Shown here one piece after another: positions 35,213 to 45,019 of a stretch of 55,037 bases of DNA; the first letter of the stretch is position 1; each line of letters opens with the position of its first letter. The translations under genes and the position numbers were made by a program. The notes under the pieces were generated by a model. It was not told the origin of the DNA and ran no database searches. It worked only from the letters and a program-made list of their open reading frames with translations. The DNA lies in the NCBI GenBank assembly GCA_030526045.1, contig JAUNDN010000015.1:1-55037 (forward strand), given 5' to 3'. Source of the stretch: Bacillota bacterium (GTDB taxonomy: Bacteria > Bacillota > Clostridia > Lachnospirales > Lachnospiraceae).

Positions 35213-37450
35213 TCACACTCTTATTTTGGTGCCCTTTCCGTCACGTTTTGCAGCTTTCATTTTATGAAGATCTACCGGCTTTTCTTTGTAAGAAATGATT
35301 TGCTCAACTCCTGTTTGAAGATAATAAACATTTTCCAAATAATCCTTTGGACCCAGCTTCATTCCTCTTACACCAATGGCAGTTTTCTTTTTATCCGGTA
35401 TTTCATCCACTGAGAATTTTAAGAAAAAGCCCTCTGCGCTTTGTAATATGATCTGTTTTTGATCATTCAAAACCGCTACGGAAATTACCTCATCATCATC
35501 CGCCAGTTTTGTAGCAGCAACAGTTCTCTTTGCAACATCAAACTCACCGCCATCAACAACCTTCATCATCGCCTGCTTCGTAACAAAGATGATGCGATAT
35601 AAATTCAGGCTTGTCTGACTGGCAGCAGCCACAACAAGTTCTTTTTCCCCGTTAAAATTACTGATATTGTCAATGGGAACTCCTTTATCACGGAACTTGC
35701 CGAAAGGAATATCCATTACCTTAACTGTATGCAGCTGTCCTGTATTCGTAAACAGGCATACTTTTCCGGTATTTTTACATACAAATACAAACTTATTTTC
35801 CGCATCAGCCGCTTCTTTATTTCTCTCATAGGTTGCCATATCGATCGTTCTTGCATAACCAAAGCGGTCCATCAGGAAGACTACCTCCATTTCTTCCGCT
35901 TTTTTCTCAACATAAACAGCCTCCTCAGCATTTTCAATTACCGTTTTACGCTTGCCTGCGAATTCCCTTCGAAGTTGCTCCAGCTCATTGATAATCACCT
36001 GAGCCATGGAATCCCGCCGGTCAAGAATATCCTCATAGCGATAAATATTTGCCATAGTCTCTTCATGCTCATTGATCAGGGCTTCCAATTCCAGACCAAT
36101 CAGCTTATAGAGACGCATTTCAAGGATCGCATTAGCTTGCTTTTCTGTAAAACGCAGTTGTGCTGCCATGATTTTTGATTCCTTGGAGCGGAATTTGATC
36201 CCGTCTACTTTTCCTTCTACCAGACAGGCCTTTGCCATGTTCCTGTCCTTCGAGCCTCTCAGGATCTCAATCACAAGATCAATGACATTGCATGCTTTAA
36301 TGAGCCCTTCCTGAATTTCTTTCTTTTCCCGCTCTTTCGCAAGTAATGTGGTGTATTTTCTGGTTGCAACCTGAAACTGAAAATCAACATTGTGCTGAAT
36401 AATCTGTTTCAGACTCATAACCTCCGGACGCCCATTCGCAATGGCAAGCATATTGACACCAAAGGTATCTTCAAGCCTTGTCTTCTTATACAGCATGTTG
36501 ACAAAATTGTCTACATCCGCATCCCTTCTCAGCTCGATTACGATACGAATACCTTCCTTGGAGGACTGATTAGAAATATCCACTATGTCCTGAGTCTTCT
36601 TCGTCTCTGAAAGTGCCGCCACATCCATAAGGAACTTGGAAATATTGGCACCGATCATTGGATAGGGAATTTCAGAGATTACAACATTGGTCTTACCTCC
36701 CTTTCCCTTTTCAATATCTACCTTTCCGCGAACCTTAATTTTCCCGACACCTGTTTCGTAGATTTCCTTCAGTTCGTCCTTGTTGATCACAATACCGCCG
36801 GTAGGAAAATCAGGTCCCTTTATGTACTTCATCAATCCTTCCGTAGTAATGGATTCGTCGAGCATATAAGCCTTAACGGCATCTATAACCTCACCTAAAT
36901 TATGAGGGGGAATACTGGTCGCCATACCGACTGCAATTCCCTCAGAGCCGTTTACTAACAGATTTGGAAACTTTGCAGGAAGTACGCCAGGTTCTTTTTC
37001 TGTTTCGTCAAAGTTGGGAACAAAATCAACAACATCCTTATCCAAATCAGACAAAAATGCATCCTGTGTAATCTTCTCAAGCCTTGCCTCCGTATAACGC
37101 ATGGCAGCGGCTCCGTCTCCTTCAATATTTCCAAAATTTCCATGTCCGTCAACAAGAGGGAGTCCCTTCTTGAAGTCCTGCGTCATGACAACCAAAGCAT
37201 CATAAATTGAGCTGTCCCCATGAGGATGATACTTACCCATCGTATCACCTACGATACGGGCACTTTTTCGATAAGGTTTGTCATACTTAATTCCAAGTTC
37301 ATGCATATCGTAAAGTACACGTCTCTGTACAGGCTTCAAACCGTCACGCGCATCCGGCAGTGCTCTTGCTATAATTACACTCATTGCATAATCGATAAAG
37401 GATTTCTGCATGACCTCAGAATATTCTGTTTTAATGATTTTTTCTTCCAT
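35213..37450 (-). CDS. parC: type IIA topoisomerase subunit A (ParC/GyrA family)
   Basis: A 745-aa breakage-reunion subunit. The winged-helix region KYHPHGDSSIYD keeps Ser and Asp at the positions linked with quinolone resistance, so it is wild type there. Catalytic Tyr is in AAMRYTEARL. The C-terminal part is a beta-pinwheel, but the GyrA box (QRRGGKG) is absent and its place reads TYERNKEAA. This favours topoisomerase IV or another non-supercoiling type. The true gyrase pair would normally lie beside dnaA, outside this window. Confidence 0.88.
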   Translation of the reverse strand: MEEKIIKTEYSEVMQKSFIDYAMSVIIARALPDARDGLKPVQRRVLYDMHELGIKYDKPYRKSARIVGDTMGKYHPHGDSSIYDALVVMTQDFKKGLPLVDGHGNFGNIEGDGAAAMRYTEARLEKITQDAFLSDLDKDVVDFVPNFDETEKEPGVLPAKFPNLLVNGSEGIAVGMATSIPPHNLGEVIDAVKAYMLDESITTEGLMKYIKGPDFPTGGIVINKDELKEIYETGVGKIKVRGKVDIEKGKGGKTNVVISEIPYPMIGANISKFLMDVAALSETKKTQDIVDISNQSSKEGIRIVIELRRDADVDNFVNMLYKKTRLEDTFGVNMLAIANGRPEVMSLKQIIQHNVDFQFQVATRKYTTLLAKEREKKEIQEGLIKACNVIDLVIEILRGSKDRNMAKACLVEGKVDGIKFRSKESKIMAAQLRFTEKQANAILEMRLYKLIGLELEALINEHEETMANIYRYEDILDRRDSMAQVIINELEQLRREFAGKRKTVIENAEEAVYVEKKAEEMEVVFLMDRFGYARTIDMATYERNKEAADAENKFVFVCKNTGKVCLFTNTGQLHTVKVMDIPFGKFRDKGVPIDNISNFNGEKELVVAAASQTSLNLYRIIFVTKQAMMKVVDGGEFDVAKRTVAATKLADDDEVISVAVLNDQKQIILQSAEGFFLKFSVDEIPDKKKTAIGVRGMKLGPKDYLENVYYLQTGVEQIISYKEKPVDLHKMKAAKRDGKGTKIRV

Positions 37451-37475
37451 TTAGCTTACTCCGCTCCCAATCACA

Positions 37476-39398
37476 CTATATATCAAGCTCTGCATCTGTG
37501 GCATGTTCATAAATAAATGCTTTCCTTGGGGGAACCTCGGTTCCCATAAGAAGCTCAGTTACCTCGGAAGCCATCCTTGCATCCTCGATTTCAACCTGTT
37601 TCAAAATTCTGGTTTCCGGATTCAAGGTCGTCTCCCAAAGCTGAGAGGCATCCATTTCGCCAAGACCCTTATATCTTTGCAGGGTAAACGATCCCTTATG
37701 ACGCTTCCTGTACTGTTCCAGCGCCTTGTCATCATATAGATACTCTTCCTCTCCTTTTGCCGGCATTGCCTTATAGAGAGGCGGCATTGCGAGATAAATA
37801 TGTCCCTCGTAAATCAGTTCCGGCATAAAACGATAAAACAGCGTTAATAACAGGTTGGAAATATGGGAACCATCCACATCCGCATCAGTCATAATAATAA
37901 TCTTGTCGTATCGAAGCTTCGTGATATCAAAATCATTACCATAGCCTTCCGAGAAACCACATCCAAATGCATTGATCATGGTCTTAATTTCTGCGTTTGC
38001 AAGAACCTTGTCGATACTAGCCTTTTCCACATTCAGAATTTTTCCTCTAATGGGAAGTATTGCCTGATAAGCACGGTTTCTTGCCATTTTGGCACTTCCG
38101 CCCGCAGAATCTCCCTCAACAATAAAAATTTCACATTTAGAGGCATCTCTGGATTCACAGTTTGCCAGTTTCCCGTTTGAGTCGAAAGAAAACTTCTGCT
38201 TCGTCAGCATGTTAGTCTTTGCTTTTTCCTCTGTTTTACGAATTTTAGCGGCTTTTTCAGCACATCCGATTACATTCTTTAAGGTCTCCAGATTCCTGTC
38301 AAAATAACGCACCAGTTCATCTGATGTTACCTTGGAAACAACCTTTGCAGCATCCTGATTATCCAGCTTGGTCTTTGTCTGTCCTTCAAATCTGGGATCC
38401 GGATGTTTGATGGAGATCACTGCTGTCATTCCGTTTCTGACATCCGCACCGGTAAAGTTAGCATCTTTTTCCTTCAGAATATTGAGCTCTCTTGCATAGG
38501 TGTTGATAATATTCGTAAATGCTGTCTTAAAACCTGTCAGGTGTGTTCCACCCTCTGCATTATAAATATTATTACAAAACCCAAGAACATTTTCGTGGAA
38601 TTCATTGATATATTGAAAAGCACCTTCCACGGAAATCCCTTCCACTTCACCCTTAAAGTAAATGACATCACTGACGCTTTCCGTAGACTTATTGATATCC
38701 TTAATAAATCCAATCAGCCCATCCGGTTCATGGAATTCAATATGTTCTGTCTCTTCCTTTCTCTTATCCTCAAAAATGATGGTAAGCTCCGGATTTAAGT
38801 ACGCCGTTTCATGCATACGGCTTTTTATTTCATCCTCTTTAAAACGGGTTCTGTCGAATATAGTATCATCCGGGAGGAAATTAATCGTAGTTCCGCTGCC
38901 CTTGGCTTTTCCGACGACCGGAAGGAGTCCATTAACCAATTCGACAGTCGGATTTCCTCTTTCATATTTATCTTCATAAATATTTCCACCGCTTTTCACT
39001 CTTACTGTCAAATGGGTAGAAAGTGCATTTACAACCGATGAACCAACACCATGCAGACCGCCGCTTGTCTTATATGCAGAATCATCAAATTTACCACCGG
39101 CATGAAGGGTTGTAAATACCAAACGTTCTGCACTGATCCCCTTTTCATGCATTCCGACGGGTATACCTCGGCCGTTATCCTCAACCGTAGCAGATCCGTC
39201 CGCCTCCAGGGTCACCCAGATTTTATCGCAATATCCTGCAAGATGCTCGTCCACTGCATTATCAACGATTTCATAAACCAGGTGATTCAATCCCTTAGTG
39301 GAAACACTGCCGATATACATTCCCGGTCTTCTTCTTACCGCTTCAAGCCCTTCCAGTACGGTTATGCTGGATGCATCATAAACTGCTGCTTTCGCCAT
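37476..39398 (-). CDS. parE: type IIA topoisomerase subunit B (ParE/GyrB family)
   Basis: A 640-aa ATPase subunit. The GHKL ATPase has VDNAVDEH and DNGRGIPVGMH, and SGGLHGVGSSVVNAL forms the lid. The TOPRIM domain has EGDSAGGSA and MTDADVDGSHI. The C-terminus EVPPRKAFIYEHA is standard. It precedes the A subunit by 25 bases, so they form one complex. Gyrase or topo IV assignment rests mainly on the partner lacking a GyrA box. Confidence 0.9.
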   Translation of the reverse strand: MAKAAVYDASSITVLEGLEAVRRRPGMYIGSVSTKGLNHLVYEIVDNAVDEHLAGYCDKIWVTLEADGSATVEDNGRGIPVGMHEKGISAERLVFTTLHAGGKFDDSAYKTSGGLHGVGSSVVNALSTHLTVRVKSGGNIYEDKYERGNPTVELVNGLLPVVGKAKGSGTTINFLPDDTIFDRTRFKEDEIKSRMHETAYLNPELTIIFEDKRKEETEHIEFHEPDGLIGFIKDINKSTESVSDVIYFKGEVEGISVEGAFQYINEFHENVLGFCNNIYNAEGGTHLTGFKTAFTNIINTYARELNILKEKDANFTGADVRNGMTAVISIKHPDPRFEGQTKTKLDNQDAAKVVSKVTSDELVRYFDRNLETLKNVIGCAEKAAKIRKTEEKAKTNMLTKQKFSFDSNGKLANCESRDASKCEIFIVEGDSAGGSAKMARNRAYQAILPIRGKILNVEKASIDKVLANAEIKTMINAFGCGFSEGYGNDFDITKLRYDKIIIMTDADVDGSHISNLLLTLFYRFMPELIYEGHIYLAMPPLYKAMPAKGEEEYLYDDKALEQYRKRHKGSFTLQRYKGLGEMDASQLWETTLNPETRILKQVEIEDARMASEVTELLMGTEVPPRKAFIYEHATDAELDI

Positions 39399-39437
39399 AT
39401 TTATTCCTCTTTCTCACAAATTTCTATATCACATCAA

Positions 39438-40328
39438 TCATTTCATCTTTTTACAGCATGCAATTGCAAGCGCACCGGGACCGATATGGCAGGCAACACT
39501 TAAGGAAAGCGGATTGCAAACAATATCAAATCCGGGAAATTCCTTCTGGATTTCCTGAACAAATTGTTCTGCCGCCTGCTCATCCTTCGTATAGGCCACC
39601 TCTAGCCAGATATTGTCAGCAGTGGCACCGCCAAATCTGGTTTCCATATCATTGCGGATCGCATTCAGCATAATAGATTTACCCTGTCCGGTGGTTCTTG
39701 CCTTCGCAAATGCATCCAATTTTTCACCCTGGATCTGCAGAACCGGTTTCAGTTTCAGGAGTGTTCCGATTGCTGCCGCCGCAGGTGTGATTCTTCCGCC
39801 TTTTTTCAAATAATATAGGGTATCCAGCATAATATAAATACTGGAATTAAATTTATCCACTTCAAGTGCCTCTTTGATTTGAACTGCGTTCATCCCTCTT
39901 TCTTTCAGCATCACAGCATCCAGTGCAGATTGTCTTTGCGTAACGGAAATTCTCTGGTTATTCACAACCTGTACTTTCCCGTCAAAATCCTCCGCAAGCA
40001 TCATTGCACTCTGACAGGAACCGGAGAGTCCGCTGCTCATAGGAATGTGTACGATTTCCTCATAATTTTCAAGGATTTCTTTCCATAGTGTTAATACAGA
40101 ATCCGGAGAGGGCTGGCTGGTAATCACATCTGCTCCGCCTTCCAGTTTTTCATAAAATCCCTTCTGATCTAGATCAATGTCCTCAAAATAGGACACCTCA
40201 TCAATCATAAATGGCATGGGCAAAACAAATACTCCCAGTTCCTTTGCCTGTTCCTGTGTAATACCGCTGTTAGAATCCGTAACAATTGCTACCTTCTTAT
40301 TCAATGAATTCACCATTCCTTTCACCAT
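39438..40328 (-). CDS. DegV family fatty-acid-binding protein (FakB-like)
   Basis: A 296-aa DegV protein, a family that binds a fatty acid and hands it to FakA for phosphorylation. VAIVTDSNSGITQEQAKELG opens the protein, TSQPSPDSV is the lipid-binding loop, and the GRITPAAAAIGTLLKLKPVL and HIGPGALAI motifs are present. The start is uncertain; ATG at 40328 is used, with ATG 40316 and a later TTG as alternatives. A FakA-like gene lies about 2.2 kb upstream on the same strand. Confidence 0.88.
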   Translation of the reverse strand: MVKGMVNSLNKKVAIVTDSNSGITQEQAKELGVFVLPMPFMIDEVSYFEDIDLDQKGFYEKLEGGADVITSQPSPDSVLTLWKEILENYEEIVHIPMSSGLSGSCQSAMMLAEDFDGKVQVVNNQRISVTQRQSALDAVMLKERGMNAVQIKEALEVDKFNSSIYIMLDTLYYLKKGGRITPAAAAIGTLLKLKPVLQIQGEKLDAFAKARTTGQGKSIMLNAIRNDMETRFGGATADNIWLEVAYTKDEQAAEQFVQEIQKEFPGFDIVCNPLSLSVACHIGPGALAIACCKKMK

Positions 40329-40342
40329 TTTTTATCTTACTT

Positions 40343-42403
40343 TCAGATTGATCTAAAGTCAACAAAATTCCCTGTATTTTCCGTCAGATATCGCTTAAGT
40401 TTTGCATGCTCTTCCCCTGTAAGATCCCTGTCTTTCTCAAGCATTTCATCTACTGACATGCTGACCTTTTTCAGCAGTTCTGCATCCTGATAAATATCTG
40501 CGATCCGAAATTCCATAACACCGCTTTGGCGTATCCCGAATAAATCGCCGGGTCCCCGCAGTTTTAAGTCTTCCTCCGCAATATAAAATCCATCATTGGA
40601 CTGATTCAATATTTTCAATCGTTTCATAGATGCTTCGTTATCGGAGCCACTCACAAAAATGCAATAAGACTGTTCCTTTCCCCTGCCGATTCTTCCTCGC
40701 AGCTGATGAAGCTGTGCCAGACCGAAGCGCTCTGCATTTTCAACCATCATTACCGTTGCATTTGGAACATTGATTCCGACTTCAATTACCGTCGTTGATA
40801 CAAGGACATGAATATCACCGGAAGCAAACGCATCCATAATCCTTTTTTTATCTGCAGGCTTCATTTTTCCATGAAGAATTTCAACATGAATTTCCGGTGG
40901 CAGTGTACTTTTCAGCTTTTCTCCGTAATCCACTACATTTTCAAGCCCCTCTGTTCCCTCTTCTCCTGCTTCTACCATAGGACAGATCACATAGACCTGT
41001 CTTCCCTTTTGAACCTGTGATGTGATAAACTCATACGCTTTTTTGCGATAAGAGATTCCTACTACACAATTTTTTATCGGAAGCCGGTCTGCCGGAAGTT
41101 CATCCACTACGGACAAATGCAGATCTCCAAACAAAATGATAGCAAGAGTACGGGGAATCGGTGTCGCACTCATTACAAGGACATGCGCTCTTCCGCCTTT
41201 TCCGCTTAATGTTTCTCTTTGACGCACGCCAAAGCGATGCTGTTCATCCGTAATTACAAGACCTAGTTTTTGATAAATAACCTTTTCCTGTATCAATGCA
41301 TGCGTGCCAATTATCACGTTTGCTTCACCGGATTCGATTTCCCTGTATAACTCCTGCTTTGCCGCTGTTCCTATAGATCCTGTGAGTAGGATCGGCTTAA
41401 AAGACAGTTGATATTTTTGAGTCATCTCACAAATCTGCTCAAAATGCTGAGTTGCCAGAATTTCCGTAGGTGCCATCAATGCCCCCTGATAGCCGTTTGT
41501 AACAGTAAGTAACAGAGATAGGAATGCCAGAATCGTTTTACCGGAACCAACATCACCCTGAACAAGACGATTCATACATTTTCCGCTTACCATATCTCTT
41601 TTTATTTCCCGCCAAACTCTCATTTGTGCTTCAGTAAGCCTGTAGGGCAACTTTTCAATAAGCCGTTCCGGTTCTGCTGTCTCGATCATCGGATAATCTG
41701 ACTGAAGTTCCTCATTTTGCTCCTTCATACATCTGATGCCGATCAGGAATAAAAAGAATTCATCAAACACAAGTCTTCGCCTTGCTTCTACCAGTTCCTC
41801 CCAATCCTTGGGAAAATGAATTTTCCATTTGGCTTTATAGAGAGGCAACAGATTGTAGGCTTTTCTCAAATACTCCGGCAGATAATCCTCTTCCTCATAG
41901 CCGTCAAAAGCCTGCTGAACTGCTTTCAAAACGGTACTGTTCTTAAGACCGGATGTAAGCGGATAACATGGCTCTAGAATTCCAAGCTTTTCCTCATATT
42001 CCTTCCAAGTAAAAAGCTTCGGTTGATCCATACGGTATTTACCGTTTTGTTTCTTTATTTTGCCTCGAAACAAATAGGTGCTGCCGGCAGTCAACTGTCT
42101 TTTCAAATAAGGTGCATTAAAATAGGTAATAGACACCAAATCAGTTCCATCACTTCCTGCTCCGGTTCCGATGGAAAGGTTTCTCACACGTTTCCATTTA
42201 AATGCGGAAGGGATAACAAGCTCCAAAGTTACAACATCTCCGTCTCTGGCTTTACTGATGGGTATTGGATTTTCAAATGTCTGGTAATCTCTTGGATAAA
42301 ACTCCAAAAGATCCTTAACCGTATAGATTCCCATACGATAAAAAAGCTTTGCTGTTTTATCACCAATTCCTTTTATACTTATAATGTCATCTGAGTATTT
42401 CAT
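40343..42403 (-). CDS. recG: ATP-dependent DNA helicase RecG
   Basis: A 686-aa branch-migration helicase. The N-terminal wedge domain (OB fold) is followed by SF2 motifs: Walker A GDVGSGKTILAF, motif II DEQHRFG, and motif VI LRGRIGRGKEQSYC. It reverses stalled forks and processes junctions. It lies between the FakA-like and DegV genes, with GAGGA seven bases before the ATG. Confidence 0.96.
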   Translation of the reverse strand: MKYSDDIISIKGIGDKTAKLFYRMGIYTVKDLLEFYPRDYQTFENPIPISKARDGDVVTLELVIPSAFKWKRVRNLSIGTGAGSDGTDLVSITYFNAPYLKRQLTAGSTYLFRGKIKKQNGKYRMDQPKLFTWKEYEEKLGILEPCYPLTSGLKNSTVLKAVQQAFDGYEEEDYLPEYLRKAYNLLPLYKAKWKIHFPKDWEELVEARRRLVFDEFFLFLIGIRCMKEQNEELQSDYPMIETAEPERLIEKLPYRLTEAQMRVWREIKRDMVSGKCMNRLVQGDVGSGKTILAFLSLLLTVTNGYQGALMAPTEILATQHFEQICEMTQKYQLSFKPILLTGSIGTAAKQELYREIESGEANVIIGTHALIQEKVIYQKLGLVITDEQHRFGVRQRETLSGKGGRAHVLVMSATPIPRTLAIILFGDLHLSVVDELPADRLPIKNCVVGISYRKKAYEFITSQVQKGRQVYVICPMVEAGEEGTEGLENVVDYGEKLKSTLPPEIHVEILHGKMKPADKKRIMDAFASGDIHVLVSTTVIEVGINVPNATVMMVENAERFGLAQLHQLRGRIGRGKEQSYCIFVSGSDNEASMKRLKILNQSNDGFYIAEEDLKLRGPGDLFGIRQSGVMEFRIADIYQDAELLKKVSMSVDEMLEKDRDLTGEEHAKLKRYLTENTGNFVDFRSI

Positions 42404-42426
42404 CTGGCATTCCTCATAACCACTTC

Positions 42427-42447
42427 ATGTAGAATTCTTTTCTACAT
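42427..42447. repeat. 8-bp perfect palindromic hairpin upstream of recG
   Basis: ATGTAGAA (42427-42434) and TTCTACAT (42440-42447) flank a 5-base loop, 24 bases before the recG start and right after a terminator stem. It could be an operator or a leader hairpin. Confidence 0.4.
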
Positions 42448-42458
42448 TTCCTATTATG

Positions 42459-42483
42459 CAAAAAGGACGGATCACCCGCCCTT
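42459..42483 (-). terminator. terminator after the FakA-like gene
   Basis: AAGGACGG (42463-42470) pairs with CCGCCCTT (42476-42483), with one G-U pair, and is followed on the minus strand by a short T run. Confidence 0.6.
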
Positions 42484-42527
42484 CTTGAAATACAAGAGAT
42501 AAAAACATCCCTTACAATAAACCTCTT

Positions 42528-44192
42528 CTATTCCGCAGAAACAATATAGTAATAAATCGGCTGACCACCATATTGCAGTTCTACGTCGCATCCCGGATAA
42601 GCCTCTTCCACACGGTCTTTAAGCTCCTGTGCTGCGTCTTCTGTAACATCCTGACCATAATAAATGCTGATCAGTTCCAATTCATCATTCATCATTTCCT
42701 GAACCATACCAAAGGTAACATCCAATACCTCATCGCCCACAGAAAGGATTCCTGCATCTCCGATTCCCATATAGTCCCCCTGCTTGATTTCTTTATCTTC
42801 AATCACAGTATCACGAACTGCATAGGTTACCTGACCGGTCTTAACGTTTCCGATCTCAGTCTTCATATTCTCTTCATTTTCCTGCGCTGACATATCCGGA
42901 ACGTAATTAATGATTGCAGTAATACCCTGTGGTACCGTCTTTGTAGGGATTACGACAATATTCTTGTCTTCCACCATCATTTGTGCCTGGTTTGCAGCAA
43001 GAATAATATTCTTATTGTTAGGAAGAATGAAAATCGTATCTGCATTTACCTTATCGATGGCATTCAACATATCCTCTGTACTGGGATTCATTGTCTGACC
43101 GCCTTCGATAATGTAATCAACACCAAGTCCCTTAAAGATCTCATTGATTCCTTCTCCAACTGAAACGGCAATAAACCCAACATCCTTATGAGGCATCAGA
43201 ACTTCTTCATCCTGCGCTTTTTCCTGTGCTTTCGCATCTTCACGGAATAACTTTTCCTGATGTTCAAGGCGCATATTATCAATCTTCATATTCGAGAGTG
43301 CACCATACTTCAATGCCTTCTGGATTGCAAGTCCCGGGTCATTGGTATGTACATGCACCTTTACCACATCATCATCCGCTACTACAACAATCGAATCACC
43401 GATGGACTCAAGATAGTCCTTGAAATCCATTTCATTTTTAATGTTAAAATTCCTGTTGAGCATGATAATGAACTCTGTGCAGTAGCCATATTTAATATCG
43501 ATCTCTTCCTGTACCTGCACATTCGGTGAAGCCCCTTCCTTTTTGGGAGAAGCTTCTATACTGAAATCAATCTCCTTACCAAGGAATGCATCATAAGAAC
43601 CCTTCAGTACCTGCATTAATCCCTGTCCGCCGGAATCAACAACCCCTGCTTGTTTTAATACAGGAAGCATTTCAGGAGTCTGCTGTAAAACTTCATCTGC
43701 ATACTTTATTACTTCTTCAAAAAAGAAGGATAAATCTGTACAGCCTTCATCAGACAATTCTCTTGCTCTTGTAGCTGCTCCCTTTGCAACTGTTAAAATC
43801 GTTCCTTCCTTCGGCTTCATAACTGCTTTATAGGCTGTTTCCACTGCTTTTTCATAAGCATCTGCAAACAGAGGGATATCAATTTCATCCATTTCTCTAA
43901 TTGTTTTCGTAAAGCCGCGGAACAGCTGGGATAAAATAACGCCTGAATTTCCTCTTGCTCCTCTTAAGGAACCTGAGGAAATTGCTTTGCAAAGAGACAT
44001 CATATCCAAGTCACTAAGTGCCGCAACCTCCTTGGCCGCCGACATGATCGTAAGCGTCATATTGGTACCTGTATCGCCGTCCGGCACAGGGAAAACATTC
44101 AAATCATTAATCCATTCTTTCTTGGATTCCAGATTTTTGGCTCCTGCTAAGAACATCTTTGCAAGCATCTTAGCGTCGATTGTATTAGTCAC
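42528..44192 (-). CDS. fakA: DAK2 domain fatty acid kinase, FakA-like
   Basis: A 554-aa protein of the FakA/YloV family. The N-terminal DAK2 kinase domain has NVFPVPDGDTGTNM and SLRGARGNSGVILSQ. A middle domain and a C-terminal DegV-like region follow (VEEAYPGCDVELQYGGQPIYYY). FakA phosphorylates fatty acids carried by FakB/DegV proteins. The start is GTG, with AAGGAGG seven bases upstream overlapping the Asp23 gene stop. asp23-fakA-recG is a common Firmicute order. Confidence 0.92.
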   Translation of the reverse strand: MTNTIDAKMLAKMFLAGAKNLESKKEWINDLNVFPVPDGDTGTNMTLTIMSAAKEVAALSDLDMMSLCKAISSGSLRGARGNSGVILSQLFRGFTKTIREMDEIDIPLFADAYEKAVETAYKAVMKPKEGTILTVAKGAATRARELSDEGCTDLSFFFEEVIKYADEVLQQTPEMLPVLKQAGVVDSGGQGLMQVLKGSYDAFLGKEIDFSIEASPKKEGASPNVQVQEEIDIKYGYCTEFIIMLNRNFNIKNEMDFKDYLESIGDSIVVVADDDVVKVHVHTNDPGLAIQKALKYGALSNMKIDNMRLEHQEKLFREDAKAQEKAQDEEVLMPHKDVGFIAVSVGEGINEIFKGLGVDYIIEGGQTMNPSTEDMLNAIDKVNADTIFILPNNKNIILAANQAQMMVEDKNIVVIPTKTVPQGITAIINYVPDMSAQENEENMKTEIGNVKTGQVTYAVRDTVIEDKEIKQGDYMGIGDAGILSVGDEVLDVTFGMVQEMMNDELELISIYYGQDVTEDAAQELKDRVEEAYPGCDVELQYGGQPIYYYIVSAE

Positions 44193-44204
44193 AGCAAATC
44201 CTCC

Positions 44205-44579
44205 TTAATCAATCACTCTAACACCTTCAACAAAGATGTTTACTTTTTCTACTTCAATTCCCGTAAATTCCTCAACCTTATATTTCACATTGCTGATCAG
44301 ATTATCAGAAACTGCAAGTATGCTGACACCATAAGCAAGAATTACATGGAAATTTAAGGTAAGCTTATTATTTTGAATAGAAACATTAATGCCTCTTGTC
44401 ATGCTATCCATCTTCAGAAGCTTAACAAGACCGTCCTTTACATTGATTCCTGCCATTCCCACAACACCGAAGCATTCCATTGCAACACTGCCGGCATACT
44501 GGGCAATCACTTCATTATCAATTGTAATATTCCCCATATGAGTATTCATAGAAGTTTCCTTCATAGAAGAATTTTTCAT
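44205..44579 (-). CDS. Asp23/Gls24 family protein
   Basis: A 124-aa member of the Asp23 family, membrane-associated proteins tied to envelope stress. The conserved pattern ITIDNEVIAQYAG, GVVGMAG and the ILAYGVSI core with GIEVEKVNIFVEG are visible. The ATG at 44579 has GGAGG five bases upstream; a longer reading adds a hydrophobic stretch with no ribosome site. It is coupled to fakA. Confidence 0.92.
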   Translation of the reverse strand: MKNSSMKETSMNTHMGNITIDNEVIAQYAGSVAMECFGVVGMAGINVKDGLVKLLKMDSMTRGINVSIQNNKLTLNFHVILAYGVSILAVSDNLISNVKYKVEEFTGIEVEKVNIFVEGVRVID

Positions 44580-44680
44580 AGGCGCCTCCTTATATTTTGA
44601 ACATATATAGAATATTATAACCATAAAAAAGAAAAAAAGAAACAATATTTTTCAGAATGCCGGTCCACTTACTTGCAATA

Positions 44681-44708
44681 AAAAAACTGACCATATCGGT
44701 CAGCTTTT
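44681..44708. terminator. rpmB terminator
   Basis: CTGACC (44687-44692) pairs with GGTCAG (44698-44703). On the minus strand it is followed by six T, and a shorter T run lies on the other side. Confidence 0.8.
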
Positions 44709-44721
44709 TCAAAGAATCAAA

Positions 44722-44907
44722 TTAAGCTCTTTCAACTTTTCCGGACTTTAAGCAGTTTGTACAAACATGCATTCTTTTGGAAGCTCCGTTTACTTTACAC
44801 TTAACATTTTTGATGTTAGAATTCCAAATTCTGTTAGATCTTCTATGAGAATGGCTCACATTGTTCCCGAAATGAACGCCTTTACCACAAATATCACACT
44901 TAGCCAT
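44722..44907 (-). CDS. rpmB: ribosomal protein L28
   Basis: A 61-aa large-subunit protein. MAKCDICGKG, SHSHRRSN and the final HVCTNCLKSGKV show the four Cys of the zinc-binding form. AGGAGG precedes the ATG at 44907; a longer in-frame reading to 45042 has no ribosome site and would span the promoter. It is monocistronic, with its own promoter and terminator. Confidence 0.97.
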   Translation of the reverse strand: MAKCDICGKGVHFGNNVSHSHRRSNRIWNSNIKNVKCKVNGASKRMHVCTNCLKSGKVERA

Positions 44908-44951
44908 CGTTGCACCTCCTAACAATTCGATTATAAACACACAACAGTTGT

Positions 44952-44980
44952 ATAATATCAGAAAACAAATCAGAATGCAA
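44952..44980 (-). promoter_or_regulatory. rpmB promoter
   Basis: On the minus strand TTGCAT (complement of 44975-44980) and TATTAT (44952-44957) are 17 bases apart, about 45 bases upstream of the rpmB start. Confidence 0.65.
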
Positions 44981-45019
44981 GCGAAAATTTCATTTTTCTT
45001 ATTTGACTTGAAATCACAT

